Positions 43,620-52,518 of a DNA stretch of 64,000 nt are shown here, piece by piece. The stretch is from Flavobacterium lacus (GTDB lineage: Bacteria > Bacteroidota > Bacteroidia > Flavobacteriales > Flavobacteriaceae), in the NCBI RefSeq assembly GCF_003268815.1, contig NZ_QLSV01000004.1:233273-297272 (forward strand), written 5' to 3'. The notes under the pieces are model-generated. The model saw nothing but the letters and a program-made list of their open reading frames with translations. It had not been told where the DNA came from and searched no databases. Each line of letters opens with the position of its first letter. Within the stretch, counting starts at the first letter, position 1. Made by a program: the position numbers and the translations under genes.

Positions 43620-44597
43620 GTGCAAAATTATACCATAAGAAAATATATTTCAGCCGATTACCTCGCATGGAATGATTTTATCAATCAAGCCAAAAACGCC
43701 ACTTTTTTGTTTCATCGTGATTTTATGGAATACCATCAAAATCGATTTGAAGATTATTCATTGATTGTTGAAGACCACAAAGGCTGGGTTGCCGTTTTAC
43801 CCGCCAATAGGGCAGGTGATGAGGTTTTTTCGCATCAGGGCTTAACTTATGGTGGATTGATTTATAAAGAAGGATTGAAATTAGAAAAAGTTATTTTTAT
43901 TTTTAAATCACTTATAAACGAACTTTATAAAACGAACGTTAGCAGGCTAATTTTGAAAGAAATACCAATGATTTACTGTGATTTTTTATCAGATGAAGTG
44001 AAATATATTTTATTCTTAACAGAGGCAAAATTAATCAGAAGAGACACACTTGCTGTGATAGATCTATCTACTGAAATATTTTTTGCAAAAGATAGAAAAG
44101 AAGGTGTAAAAAGAGGAAAGAAAAACAAATTGATTGTTAAAGAAGAAAATGATTTTTCAGCTTTTTGGAATGCTATTTTAATTCCTAACTTAAAGAATAA
44201 ATACAATGCTTCACCGGTTCATACAGTTGAAGAAATAGCGTTTTTGAAGAGTAAATTTCCTTCAAATATTAGACAATTTAACATTTATAAAGAAAATGAA
44301 TTAATTGGAGGAACAACTATTTTTGAAAGTAAAAATGTAGCTCATTCTCAATACATTTCGGCCAATTCTTCAAAAAATGATCTTGGTACATTGGATTTTC
44401 TTCATCATTTTTTGATTACAGATGTTTTTAAGGATAAAAGATATTTCGATTTTGGTATTTCAAATGAAGAACAAGGGAAAAAATTAAACGGTGGACTTTC
44501 CTATTGGAAAGAAAGTTTTGGTGCTCATATTTTGACGCAAGATTTTTATGAAGTTCAAACAAAAAATTATACCAAATTGGAGCAAGTAATTCTATGA
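43620..44597 (+). CDS. FemAB-like acyltransferase (BioF2-type GNAT)
   Basis: 325 residues starting at GTG 43620. Two GNAT-like halves of the FemX/BioF2 kind, with blocks such as SHQGLTYGGLIYKEGL and YISANSSKNDLGTLDFLHHF ... FDFGISNEEQGKKLNGGLSYWKESFG. It probably transfers an acyl or aminoacyl group to a sugar or peptide. It opens the glycan cluster and its stop overlaps the sugar-aminotransferase start by 4 bases, so it may acylate the 3-amino sugar made by that gene; this is inference. Confidence 0.8.
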   Translation: MQNYTIRKYISADYLAWNDFINQAKNATFLFHRDFMEYHQNRFEDYSLIVEDHKGWVAVLPANRAGDEVFSHQGLTYGGLIYKEGLKLEKVIFIFKSLINELYKTNVSRLILKEIPMIYCDFLSDEVKYILFLTEAKLIRRDTLAVIDLSTEIFFAKDRKEGVKRGKKNKLIVKEENDFSAFWNAILIPNLKNKYNASPVHTVEEIAFLKSKFPSNIRQFNIYKENELIGGTTIFESKNVAHSQYISANSSKNDLGTLDFLHHFLITDVFKDKRYFDFGISNEEQGKKLNGGLSYWKESFGAHILTQDFYEVQTKNYTKLEQVIL

Positions 44598-45682
44598 TAA
44601 AATTTTTCGATTTAAAAAAAGTTAATCAACGTTATGAAGCTGCTTTTCAAGAAAAGTTGGAGCAGTTCATGCAACGCGGTTGGTATATTTTGGGAGATGA
44701 AGTAAAATTGTTTGAAGAAAATTTTGCAAACTATTGTCAGTCAAAACATTGTATTGGAGTAGGGAACGGTTTAGATGCGTTGATTTTAATTTTTAAGGCT
44801 TATATCGAATTAGGAAAACTGCAAAAGGGAGACGAAGTGATTGTTCCTGCAAATACCTACATTGCCAGTATTTTATCCATTTTACATGCTGATTTAGTTC
44901 CGGTTTTAGTTGAACCAAAATTGGAAACCTACAATCTAAATCCGGATTTAATTACTGAAAAAATCACCCCAAAAACCAAAGCCATTTTAGTGGTTCATTT
45001 ATACGGACAGTTGGCGGAAATGGATAAAATTGAGGCGATTGCTAAGCAACATAATTTTTTAATCATCGAAGATGCTGCTCAGTCGCACGGAACCCATCGC
45101 CCATCACCAATTACCCATCACCCCGCGGCCTACAGCTTTTATCCCTCTAAAAATTTAGGTTGTCTAGGCGACGGCGGAGGAATTGTTACCAATGATGGTG
45201 ATTTAAATAGAATCATCCGAGCCATGCGAAATTATGGTTCAGAAAAAAAATATGTCAATGATTTTATCGGAATTAATTCGCGTTTGGATGAATTGCAAGC
45301 TGCTTTTTTAAACGTAAAATTGGCCGATTTAGATAAGGATAATCAAAAGCGAAGACAAATAGCGAATCGATATTTAGCTGAAATTAAAAATAATAAAATT
45401 GTTTTACCACATTATGACGGTTCAACAAATCATGTTTTTCATTTATTTGTCATTCGGACAGAAAATAGAAATGAATTGCAGGAATATTTAAAAGAAAACG
45501 GTATCGAAACCATGATTCATTACCCAATTCCGCCGCATCAGCAAAATGCGTTGGCAGCATTTAATTCGTTATCTTTTCCAATGACAGAAAAAATGCATCG
45601 GGAAGTATTGAGTTTACCGATGAGTCCGGTATTGCCGGAGGAGGAAGTAAGTTATGTTATTCAAGTAATAAATCGATATTAA
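44594..45682 (+). CDS. Sugar-nucleotide aminotransferase (FdtB/DegT type)
   Basis: 362 residues, PLP-dependent transaminase of the DegT/DnrJ/EryC1 family. EEITP-like and VPANTYIAS blocks are followed by IIEDAAQSHG and the PLP lysine in SFYPSKNLG (Lys186). Paired with the FdtA-like gene at 50247 it would make a dTDP-3-amino-3,6-dideoxyhexose. Residues about 167-178 (THRPSPITHHPA) replace the usual loop and are encoded by a CATCGCCCATCACC-like word repeat; see findings. Translation is coupled to the upstream gene and followed directly by Wzx. Confidence 0.9.
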   Translation: MIKFFDLKKVNQRYEAAFQEKLEQFMQRGWYILGDEVKLFEENFANYCQSKHCIGVGNGLDALILIFKAYIELGKLQKGDEVIVPANTYIASILSILHADLVPVLVEPKLETYNLNPDLITEKITPKTKAILVVHLYGQLAEMDKIEAIAKQHNFLIIEDAAQSHGTHRPSPITHHPAAYSFYPSKNLGCLGDGGGIVTNDGDLNRIIRAMRNYGSEKKYVNDFIGINSRLDELQAAFLNVKLADLDKDNQKRRQIANRYLAEIKNNKIVLPHYDGSTNHVFHLFVIRTENRNELQEYLKENGIETMIHYPIPPHQQNALAAFNSLSFPMTEKMHREVLSLPMSPVLPEEEVSYVIQVINRY

Positions 45683-46954
45683 TTGAAATTTTTTAAAGAT
45701 ATAGTCGGTGCTGCTTGGTTCAAAATATCTTCATTGAACAGTTTTGCTATTCTTTTACGAATCGGGTTCGGACTAGTCATTTCAAAAATTTTAGCAATCT
45801 ATGTTGGTCCGGCGGGAATGGCTTTAGTTGGGAATTTGCGTAATTTTCAAACTTCTTTAGAAAGCTTTGCGACACTTGGTTTTCAAAACGGAATAATTAA
45901 ATATACTGCACAATTTAAAGAAGATAACGAGCAATTTAAGAAGTTAATTTCTACAGTTACCATTACCATTTTGACATTTATGGTGCTTTTTGGAATTGGA
46001 TTGTTTGTTTTTAAAGAGGCAATTACTTCCTATTTATTCAGTTCTGAAAACGAATTTGAAATAATCATCAAAGCCACTATTTTTAGTTTACCATTTTATG
46101 GATTTTCACTTTTTTTCACTTCGTTAATCAACGGATTAGAAAAATATAAAAAAGTAGTTTACATCTCTATCATTGGAAACATAATCGGTTTTGTGTTCTC
46201 TTTGTTTTTAGTACTCAATTATAACATTTTAGGAGCATTACTAGCGATGGTTTTGGCCCCAACAGCCAACTTTTTTGTCGCGTTTTTTTTTGTATGTAAG
46301 GAAATTAAGTTGTTTCAATTTATAACACTAAAATCTTTTGATAAGTCGATTTTAAAGAATTTAAGTTCTTATTCGGCAATGGCACTTTTTTCGGCTTTAA
46401 CAGGACCGTTCATTTATATTTTTTTAAGAAATCATCTCATTGACACGGCAGGAATTGACACGGCAGGATATTGGGAATCCATGAGTAGAATTTCAAGTTA
46501 TTATATGCTTTTTGTTTCTTCGTTAATGAGTATGTATTTTTTACCGCAATTAGCAATTTCAAACGGAGAAGAAACGAAGTCTGTATTTCATAACTATTTC
46601 AAAACTATAGTTCCTGTTTTTTTAATTGGAATTATTGCTATCTATTTTTTTAGAAATATCATAATTTCAATTTTATTTACAGCCGAGTTTCAACCGGTTT
46701 CAAAATTGTTTTTTTGGCAATTGATGGGTGATTTTTTTAAAGTATGCTCGTGGATTTTAGCCTTACACTTTTTAGCAAAAAAACAAACTTTAGCTTATTT
46801 TGTCACAGAAATTTTTTCCTATTTCACCTTAATTTCAGTAGGTTATTTTGCGATAAATTATTTTGATGCTGAAGGAGCAGTTATGGCTCATGCTATAACA
46901 TATTTTTGTTATTTTTTGGTACTTTTAACTTACTTTAGAAAACAATTGTTTTAA
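45683..46954 (+). CDS. Lipid-linked glycan flippase (Wzx family)
   Basis: 423 residues, about 12 membrane segments, with the O-antigen translocase start (GAAWFKISSLNSFAILLRIG). TTG start directly after the previous stop. It should flip an undecaprenyl-linked oligosaccharide across the inner membrane. A 15-base tandem duplication (encoding IDTAGIDTAG, 46439-46468) is present in a loop. The next gene overlaps by one base. Confidence 0.85.
   Translation: MKFFKDIVGAAWFKISSLNSFAILLRIGFGLVISKILAIYVGPAGMALVGNLRNFQTSLESFATLGFQNGIIKYTAQFKEDNEQFKKLISTVTITILTFMVLFGIGLFVFKEAITSYLFSSENEFEIIIKATIFSLPFYGFSLFFTSLINGLEKYKKVVYISIIGNIIGFVFSLFLVLNYNILGALLAMVLAPTANFFVAFFFVCKEIKLFQFITLKSFDKSILKNLSSYSAMALFSALTGPFIYIFLRNHLIDTAGIDTAGYWESMSRISSYYMLFVSSLMSMYFLPQLAISNGEETKSVFHNYFKTIVPVFLIGIIAIYFFRNIIISILFTAEFQPVSKLFFWQLMGDFFKVCSWILALHFLAKKQTLAYFVTEIFSYFTLISVGYFAINYFDAEGAVMAHAITYFCYFLVLLTYFRKQLF
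46439..46468 (+). repeat. 15-bp tandem duplication in wzx
   Basis: ATTGACACGGCAGGA occurs twice in tandem and encodes IDTAG-IDTAG. Confidence 0.9.
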
Positions 46955-47976
46955 TGAAGAATTCATTGTCGTCTTTACGTTTTTTCTTTTCCTTTTTTGT
47001 ATTTATTGGACATTTGGGGCTAACAAAAGTTTCCGTAGGTCATGCTTTTTTTATTATTTTGAGTGGGTTTATTTTAACGTATGTTTACGAAAACAGATTA
47101 CTTTCAAATACAATTTCTGAAAAAGAGTTTTTTCTAAAACGTTTAATTAGAATCTATCCGCTACACTTAATTACACTGTTTGTTTCATTTTTTTTTGTCA
47201 TAAGCGAAATCCATGACAAGTTTTGGTTTTTTATATCAAAATTATTTTTCAATGTCTTTTTATTACAAGCATTTATTCCCATAAAAGAAGTTTATTTTAG
47301 TTTTAATGGTGTTTCATGGAATGTTTCCGTGTTGCTGTTTTGTTATTTATTATTCCCTTTTTTTATCCCTTTTTTTTCTAAAATTAGCTTAAAAAAATTT
47401 ACTTTTTTAATCATCTCTGCACTAATTTTGATTTTTTTAATCATGTTATTTGTTCCAGAGAAATGGCATCATGCAGTGTTTTATATTTCACCGATTTTTA
47501 GAATAGTTGATTTTATTTTCGGAATATTTTTATTCAAATTAAGTCAAGCAATCCGAAGCAGAGAGTATAATTATAATTTATTTGAGATTGCATCGCTACT
47601 GCTATTTTTTACTTTTTTTGTTACAGCTAATTTATTTTCGGAAAGTCTTTTACCATTTGCCTATTCCATCTATTTTTGGATTCCATTAGGCGTTTTGATA
47701 CTCATATTTAATGACGAAAAAGGAATTATTTCAAATAAAATGTTCAAAAGACCACTATTTATTTTTCTTGGAACGTTGAGTTATCCTTTTTATATGTGGC
47801 ACCAATTGTTCATTCGTTTTTTTGAACGTTTTGATTTTGGTCTGAGTAATGTAGGTAGATTAATTTTTTTATTTACAATTTGTATGGTTTTAACTATAAC
47901 CACAAGTTATTTATATAATTTATTTGAAAAAAAATATTTAGATAAATTCTTAAAAAAAGTGTTGTTAAATCGTTAG
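46954..47976 (+). CDS. Acyltransferase family 3 protein (OafA-like)
   Basis: 340 residues with about ten membrane segments and the family's N-terminal block LRFFFSFFVFIGHLGL ... FFIILSGFILTYVYENRL. It probably adds an acetyl or other acyl group to a surface glycan at the inner membrane. The start codon overlaps the wzx stop (TAATG). It is the last gene of the four-gene plus-strand run. Confidence 0.85.
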   Translation: MKNSLSSLRFFFSFFVFIGHLGLTKVSVGHAFFIILSGFILTYVYENRLLSNTISEKEFFLKRLIRIYPLHLITLFVSFFFVISEIHDKFWFFISKLFFNVFLLQAFIPIKEVYFSFNGVSWNVSVLLFCYLLFPFFIPFFSKISLKKFTFLIISALILIFLIMLFVPEKWHHAVFYISPIFRIVDFIFGIFLFKLSQAIRSREYNYNLFEIASLLLFFTFFVTANLFSESLLPFAYSIYFWIPLGVLILIFNDEKGIISNKMFKRPLFIFLGTLSYPFYMWHQLFIRFFERFDFGLSNVGRLIFLFTICMVLTITTSYLYNLFEKKYLDKFLKKVLLNR

Positions 47977-47982
47977 AAAAAA

Positions 47983-49116
47983 TCATTCCCAAACCGATAC
48001 ATACTTTTTAGCAATTCTGACATAATCATGCTCCTTTTCAATAAAAGCTCTCGCATTTTTTCCAATGTTGACAATTTCGTGTGGATTTTCAATTAAAAAA
48101 GACATCTCTTTTACCAATTCATCCACATTTGGCAAAGCATTGATAGCAACACGTTCAGTTAATTGATAAAAATCTGTAAACTCTTGCTCGGCTCCTGTAA
48201 AAACCACTTTTCCTTTTGCCATGGCTTCTAGAGCATTGTAACCTTGGTCGTAGGCATAAACCTGATCTAAAAGAATGTGTGCCTTACTGTATGATGAAAT
48301 ATAGTCTTGGTAAGGAATGTTTTCTGTGATGATAATTTCTACTTTCTCATCATATTTTTCTTTAATTATCTGTAATGCTTCTTCAAAAAAATAGATTCCT
48401 TTTTTAAAATAATTGTGTCGGTTTATACCAAGGAAAATAATAATTCTATGTTTTATTTCTGTCGAAATATAATCGATTTTGACCGTATTAATTGGGTTTG
48501 GAATTAATCCTAAAAATTTTTCATTTCCTTGTAAAGGAATTGCATAATCAAAGTCAGAAGCAATCACACCTTTTATACGCTGAAAAAGAAAATGATGTAA
48601 TTTTAGATGGCTTTTTGAAATATATCTCAAAATATAAGGATATTCTTTACTCACAGTTGGGTTTTCCAAAAAGGGTGTCAAAATAGAATAGTTGAATTTC
48701 TTATCCAACATGTATTGTACACAAATCGCATCTGCCCCAGAGGATAATAAAAAGAGTTTTTTGTTTTGAGCTATAATTTTTTTAAGTAGAAAAATTTCAA
48801 AAGAAACAATTGTGTTGACGGAAGCTTCATTAATTAATTGAACGATATCAAAATGTTTTAGTTTGGGCAACAAAAAGTAAAACCGAATTCCCCGTTCAAA
48901 AGCAGCAATGTCAAATTTTAAAAATTTGTGAAAAGCTCTTCTAGGATAGTGTAAAAGTTTTGATTTACTCCATTTTGCATCAAACGATAAATCGTTCGGA
49001 TAATTTTTAAAATCATCACCATCGCTTACTAAAGTCACCTCATGACCTAATTCCAAAAGTCCTTCTTTTAAAGAATTATGCAAACGACTGTATTCGCCTA
49101 TCAATAAGATTCGCAT
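47983..49116 (-). CDS. Glycosyltransferase, GT4-like
   Basis: About 377 residues from ATG 49116 (MRILLIGEYSRLHNSL); the frame extends upstream to 49215 but without homology, and it would overlap the divergent neighbour. A two-domain GT-B fold is likely: an N-terminal glycine-rich start and a C-terminal block YDQGYNALEAMAKGKVVF with the usual acidic donor-site residue. It should transfer a sugar from a nucleotide donor. It is divergent from the next glycosyltransferase with only 17 bases between start codons. Confidence 0.83.
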   Translation of the reverse strand: MRILLIGEYSRLHNSLKEGLLELGHEVTLVSDGDDFKNYPNDLSFDAKWSKSKLLHYPRRAFHKFLKFDIAAFERGIRFYFLLPKLKHFDIVQLINEASVNTIVSFEIFLLKKIIAQNKKLFLLSSGADAICVQYMLDKKFNYSILTPFLENPTVSKEYPYILRYISKSHLKLHHFLFQRIKGVIASDFDYAIPLQGNEKFLGLIPNPINTVKIDYISTEIKHRIIIFLGINRHNYFKKGIYFFEEALQIIKEKYDEKVEIIITENIPYQDYISSYSKAHILLDQVYAYDQGYNALEAMAKGKVVFTGAEQEFTDFYQLTERVAINALPNVDELVKEMSFLIENPHEIVNIGKNARAFIEKEHDYVRIAKKYVSVWE

Positions 49117-49133
49117 GAAACAAGTATATTTGT

Positions 49134-50243
49134 ATGAATTTAAATCAAAAACGATTGCAAGATAAGAAAATAAAAATTGGATTGATCGGAACCTGTTTGG
49201 CTCATGGAGGAGCAAACAAAATGCAAGCTCTTTATTCCATTGCTTTTGAAAAAGCTGGTTATGAAGTACATCATATTTTAGTGAATTCGGAAATTGATTT
49301 TGATTATCGCGGAAAAGTTTTTGATTTAAGTAAGCATAAAAAAGGCATTTTTAACCGTCTTAAAAGGTTTTATTTACTTCGAAAATTTATTAAATTCGAA
49401 AACTTCGATTTTTTAATTGACTTTAGAAGCAGAACTAAGCCAATGATGGAATTGCTTTTAGTAAAATTAGTTTTCAAATGCCACTATATTCCAACCGTTC
49501 ATAGTTTTGAATTGGATTATTATTTTCCAAAAAATAAATTGATTAGCCAATTCATTTATCAAAACGTGTTTAAAATTGTTTCGGTTTCCAAAGCTATTGA
49601 AGAGAAAATAGCTGCTAAATATGGTTTTACGAATTTGAAAACGGTCTATAATCCCATCGACAGTGCGACTATTTTAGAAAAAGCAAAAGAGCCAATTTCT
49701 ATTGATTACCCTTATTTTTTAGCAGTGGGTCGGATGGATGAAGACAATATTAAACAATTTGATCAATTGATTAAAACCTATTCGCAATCGAATTTATCCT
49801 CATCGGAATTTCATTTGGTTTTATTAGGCGATGGTGTGTTGAAAAATGATTTTGAAATGTTAGCGGCTCAATATCATTTGCAACACAAAATTCACTTTTA
49901 TGGTTTTCAACAAAATCCTTATCCGTTTATGAAAAAAGCTCATTTTTTGGTATTATCCAGCAAAAATGAAGGTTTTCCAACCGTTTTAAACGAAGCTTTA
50001 GCTTGTGGAACACCAGTTGTTTCATTTGATTGCGAATCAGGTCCAAACGAGATTATTGACCATGAAGTGAATGGATTGTTGGTCGAAAATCAAAATTTTG
50101 AAGCCCTGAAAAATGCGATGGAGCGAATGATTTCAGATAAAGAATTGTATTCAAACTGTAAAAAAAATGCTCAAAATAAAAAAGATTTGCATTCCTTTGA
50201 AAAAACAATAGAACATTGGAAAACGTTTTTAAAAGTAGAATAA
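49134..50243 (+). CDS. Glycosyltransferase, GT4 family
   Basis: 369 residues. N-terminal KIKIGLIGTCLAHGGANKMQALY and C-terminal SKNEGFPTVLNEALACGTPVV with the E-x7-E donor-binding signature. Retaining GT-B enzyme of surface-glycan assembly. Three bases separate it from the FdtA-like gene, so they share a transcript. A TATATTTG box lies one base upstream of the start codon. Confidence 0.9.
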   Translation: MNLNQKRLQDKKIKIGLIGTCLAHGGANKMQALYSIAFEKAGYEVHHILVNSEIDFDYRGKVFDLSKHKKGIFNRLKRFYLLRKFIKFENFDFLIDFRSRTKPMMELLLVKLVFKCHYIPTVHSFELDYYFPKNKLISQFIYQNVFKIVSVSKAIEEKIAAKYGFTNLKTVYNPIDSATILEKAKEPISIDYPYFLAVGRMDEDNIKQFDQLIKTYSQSNLSSSEFHLVLLGDGVLKNDFEMLAAQYHLQHKIHFYGFQQNPYPFMKKAHFLVLSSKNEGFPTVLNEALACGTPVVSFDCESGPNEIIDHEVNGLLVENQNFEALKNAMERMISDKELYSNCKKNAQNKKDLHSFEKTIEHWKTFLKVE

Positions 50244-50246
50244 ATA

Positions 50247-50639
50247 ATGAATAGTAAATTAATTAAAATTCCTAAAATTGAAGATACGCGTGGTAATCTT
50301 TCGGTTATTGAAAACGATTTAATTCCTTTTGAAATCAAACGCGTTTACTATTTATATGATGTACCGGCAGGAGCAGAGCGAGGTGGACATGCACATAAAG
50401 AACAAAAAGAATTTCTTGTTGCCCTCAGCGGAAGTTTTGATGTGATTTTAAATGACGGTCAATCAGAAAAGGTAATTGCCTTAAACAAACCCTATGAAGG
50501 GTTATTAATCAATGAAGGCATTTGGCGAGAACTTAAAAACTTTTCATCCGGTTCTGTTTGTCTAGTTTTGGCTTCTGAGGTTTTTGAAGAAGACGATTAT
50601 ATCAGAGATTTTGAAGAATTTTTAACTTCAAAAAATTAG
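50247..50639 (+). CDS. fdtA: dTDP-sugar 3,4-ketoisomerase (FdtA/WxcM-like cupin)
   Basis: 130 residues, a single cupin of the FdtA family: RGNLSVIENDLIPFEIKRVYYLYDVPAGAERGGHAHKEQKEFLVAL has the R-x-x-L start and the RGGHAH histidine motif (His at 51 and 53). It converts dTDP-4-keto-6-deoxyglucose to the 3-keto isomer for amination by FdtB. It is separated from the FdtB-like gene by five other genes but belongs to the same pathway. Confidence 0.88.
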   Translation: MNSKLIKIPKIEDTRGNLSVIENDLIPFEIKRVYYLYDVPAGAERGGHAHKEQKEFLVALSGSFDVILNDGQSEKVIALNKPYEGLLINEGIWRELKNFSSGSVCLVLASEVFEEDDYIRDFEEFLTSKN

Positions 50640-51583
50640 CGATAAGCATTGGTTTGAACATTAAAATGTTCCAATTTCTTTTTAAAATAGTATAAAATTT
50701 GTAAAAGAAAAGTAGGCAAATTAAACAATAATTTCGTTTTCCAATGTAAATTTTCCTTTGAGATCGCTTTTTTATAAAAGTGAAATGATTGTAAATTCCC
50801 AGCCAATTTGTGTTTCAAAGCAAATTCTGAACGATATAAATCCAAGTATTTTTTTAGGGAAGAATTTGTTTTTTCTTCATTTGAAAACTTATCTAATTTA
50901 GAAAATCGTCGTTCAAGCGTTTTGCTCAACGAAATTCGATTTTCTGTCGCCATGTGATAATTGGCAGAAACTTCATTTTCAAAAGCAACAGGATAGTTCA
51001 ACGCTATTCGAATCCACATATCAGTATCCTCGCCTGCTCCTAAGGTGATGTTTTCATCAAAATAACCAAGTGATTGAAAAACATCTTTTCTTACCGCCAC
51101 GGCACTCGTCCATGCCAAACGGAACTGCATACTTGCTTTAAAAAAATCGGGAACAATTCCACTCCATTTTTCAGTTGGAAAGGCATCAAAAACTGGCTGA
51201 ATTATTTTTTTATCTGAATAATAAAATTGATAATTGGTGGCTAATAATCCGGCTTCAGGAAAATTTTTATGTAATTGATGCAATGATGCCAGATGAGTTG
51301 GAAACCAATAATCATCCGCATCCAAAAAAGCAATTAGCTTTCCTTTTGATTCGCTTATTCCTAAATTTCTTGCTTGTGAAACACCTTTGTTTTCGGTCGA
51401 AATCAATCGTAAACGTGCATCTGAAAAAGCATTTACTTTTTCTTCACTTTTATCAGTAGAACCATCATTAATCACAATCACTTCATAATTGGTAAACGAC
51501 TGATTAAAAACACTTTTTAAGGTGTTTTCAATCGCATTTTCTTTGTTGTAAAGCGGTATAATTATGGAAAAAAATGGAAGCAT
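50636..51583 (-). CDS. Glycosyltransferase family 2
   Basis: About 315 residues from the ATG at 51583, which overlaps the upstream stop (TGATG). GT-A signatures: FSIIIPLYNKENAIENTL and the DxD-like IAFLDADDYW, then GEDTDMWIRIAL. Likely adds a sugar to the surface glycan. Its stop codon overlaps the fdtA stop (TTAG). It follows the FkbM-like methyltransferase gene on the same strand. Confidence 0.9.
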   Translation of the reverse strand: MLPFFSIIIPLYNKENAIENTLKSVFNQSFTNYEVIVINDGSTDKSEEKVNAFSDARLRLISTENKGVSQARNLGISESKGKLIAFLDADDYWFPTHLASLHQLHKNFPEAGLLATNYQFYYSDKKIIQPVFDAFPTEKWSGIVPDFFKASMQFRLAWTSAVAVRKDVFQSLGYFDENITLGAGEDTDMWIRIALNYPVAFENEVSANYHMATENRISLSKTLERRFSKLDKFSNEEKTNSSLKKYLDLYRSEFALKHKLAGNLQSFHFYKKAISKENLHWKTKLLFNLPTFLLQILYYFKKKLEHFNVQTNAYR

Positions 51584-52446
51584 CAATACGAAATAAAGGA
51601 TAAATGTTTAATTTTTTCAAATTCATGAAACTTTGAGGTTGCAAACGGATGTTGTAACGTTTGTAAAGCATCAATTTCCGGAAATTCATCTTCGCCAATT
51701 CCATTTTTCATAAAAAACAAATTATGACCATATTGATTCGAACCGATTAAACGATAGCCTTTTTCATGAGCCAATTTTTGCAAAGCAACATTGGAAGCTC
51801 CGCTGTAAAAGTTTGATTTTATATTGTTGTTGTAGTCATTCAAATAAGGAACAACTAGATTTTTATCTCCAAAGGCAACCTGGCTTTCAATGATAACTAC
51901 TTTGGGTTGAATGACTTCAATGGATTTCCAAATCCAAAAATCATTGCCATCAATATCGATAGAAAGTAGCTCGATTTCGCCTTCAATTCCATTATTTTTA
52001 ATTATTGTATTGATATTTTCTTCCGTAATAAACGAACACAAAAATTGCTGCGGATGATTCCATGGATTGGGGTATTTTGAGTAGAATTTTTTTCCGATTT
52101 CTATCATTGTTTCATCACCATCGACAAATAAGCCTAGCCAGCCAAAATGAATTGCTAAATTGGCACAGTTGCTATTTACACAATCATTTGAACCTAAATC
52201 GACAAAGGTTTTAGAGCCCATTCCGATTATCGAAAAAATGTAAAGCAACAATCCATCTTCTTCAAATTGGGAGAAATTTTTAAAACCGGTTTCGTTGAAT
52301 TTTGGTAATTTATTTTGCTCTTTTTTAGTTTGATAGTGATGGTACAATTGCACTTGCCCGAGTTGAACAGCTGGAGCAAGTTTATTCCCAACTTTTAGAA
52401 TATAAAAATGCTTTTTGATAAAATTCTTTATTGCCGAGGCGAACAT
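51583..52446 (-). CDS. FkbM-like SAM-dependent methyltransferase
   Basis: 287 residues. A class I methyltransferase core with the glycine-rich motif KTFVDLGSNDCVNSNCANLA and a later IELLSIDIDGNDFWIWKSI, typical of the FkbM family, which O-methylates sugars or other small molecules. It is translationally coupled to the downstream glycosyltransferase (stop and start share TGATG). It likely modifies a glycan residue. Confidence 0.8.
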   Translation of the reverse strand: MFASAIKNFIKKHFYILKVGNKLAPAVQLGQVQLYHHYQTKKEQNKLPKFNETGFKNFSQFEEDGLLLYIFSIIGMGSKTFVDLGSNDCVNSNCANLAIHFGWLGLFVDGDETMIEIGKKFYSKYPNPWNHPQQFLCSFITEENINTIIKNNGIEGEIELLSIDIDGNDFWIWKSIEVIQPKVVIIESQVAFGDKNLVVPYLNDYNNNIKSNFYSGASNVALQKLAHEKGYRLIGSNQYGHNLFFMKNGIGEDEFPEIDALQTLQHPFATSKFHEFEKIKHLSFISY

Positions 52447-52518
52447 GATGTATTATTTCTTCAAAAATACTTTATTTTCTCATAAAACAGTCAAAAAGTG
52501 CTATTTTTGAATTTGAAA

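Noticed and set aside
49117..49215. Upstream extension of the minus-strand glycosyltransferase
   Set aside because: It would overlap the divergent glycosyltransferase start and lacks homology; MRILLIGEYS is the typical beginning.
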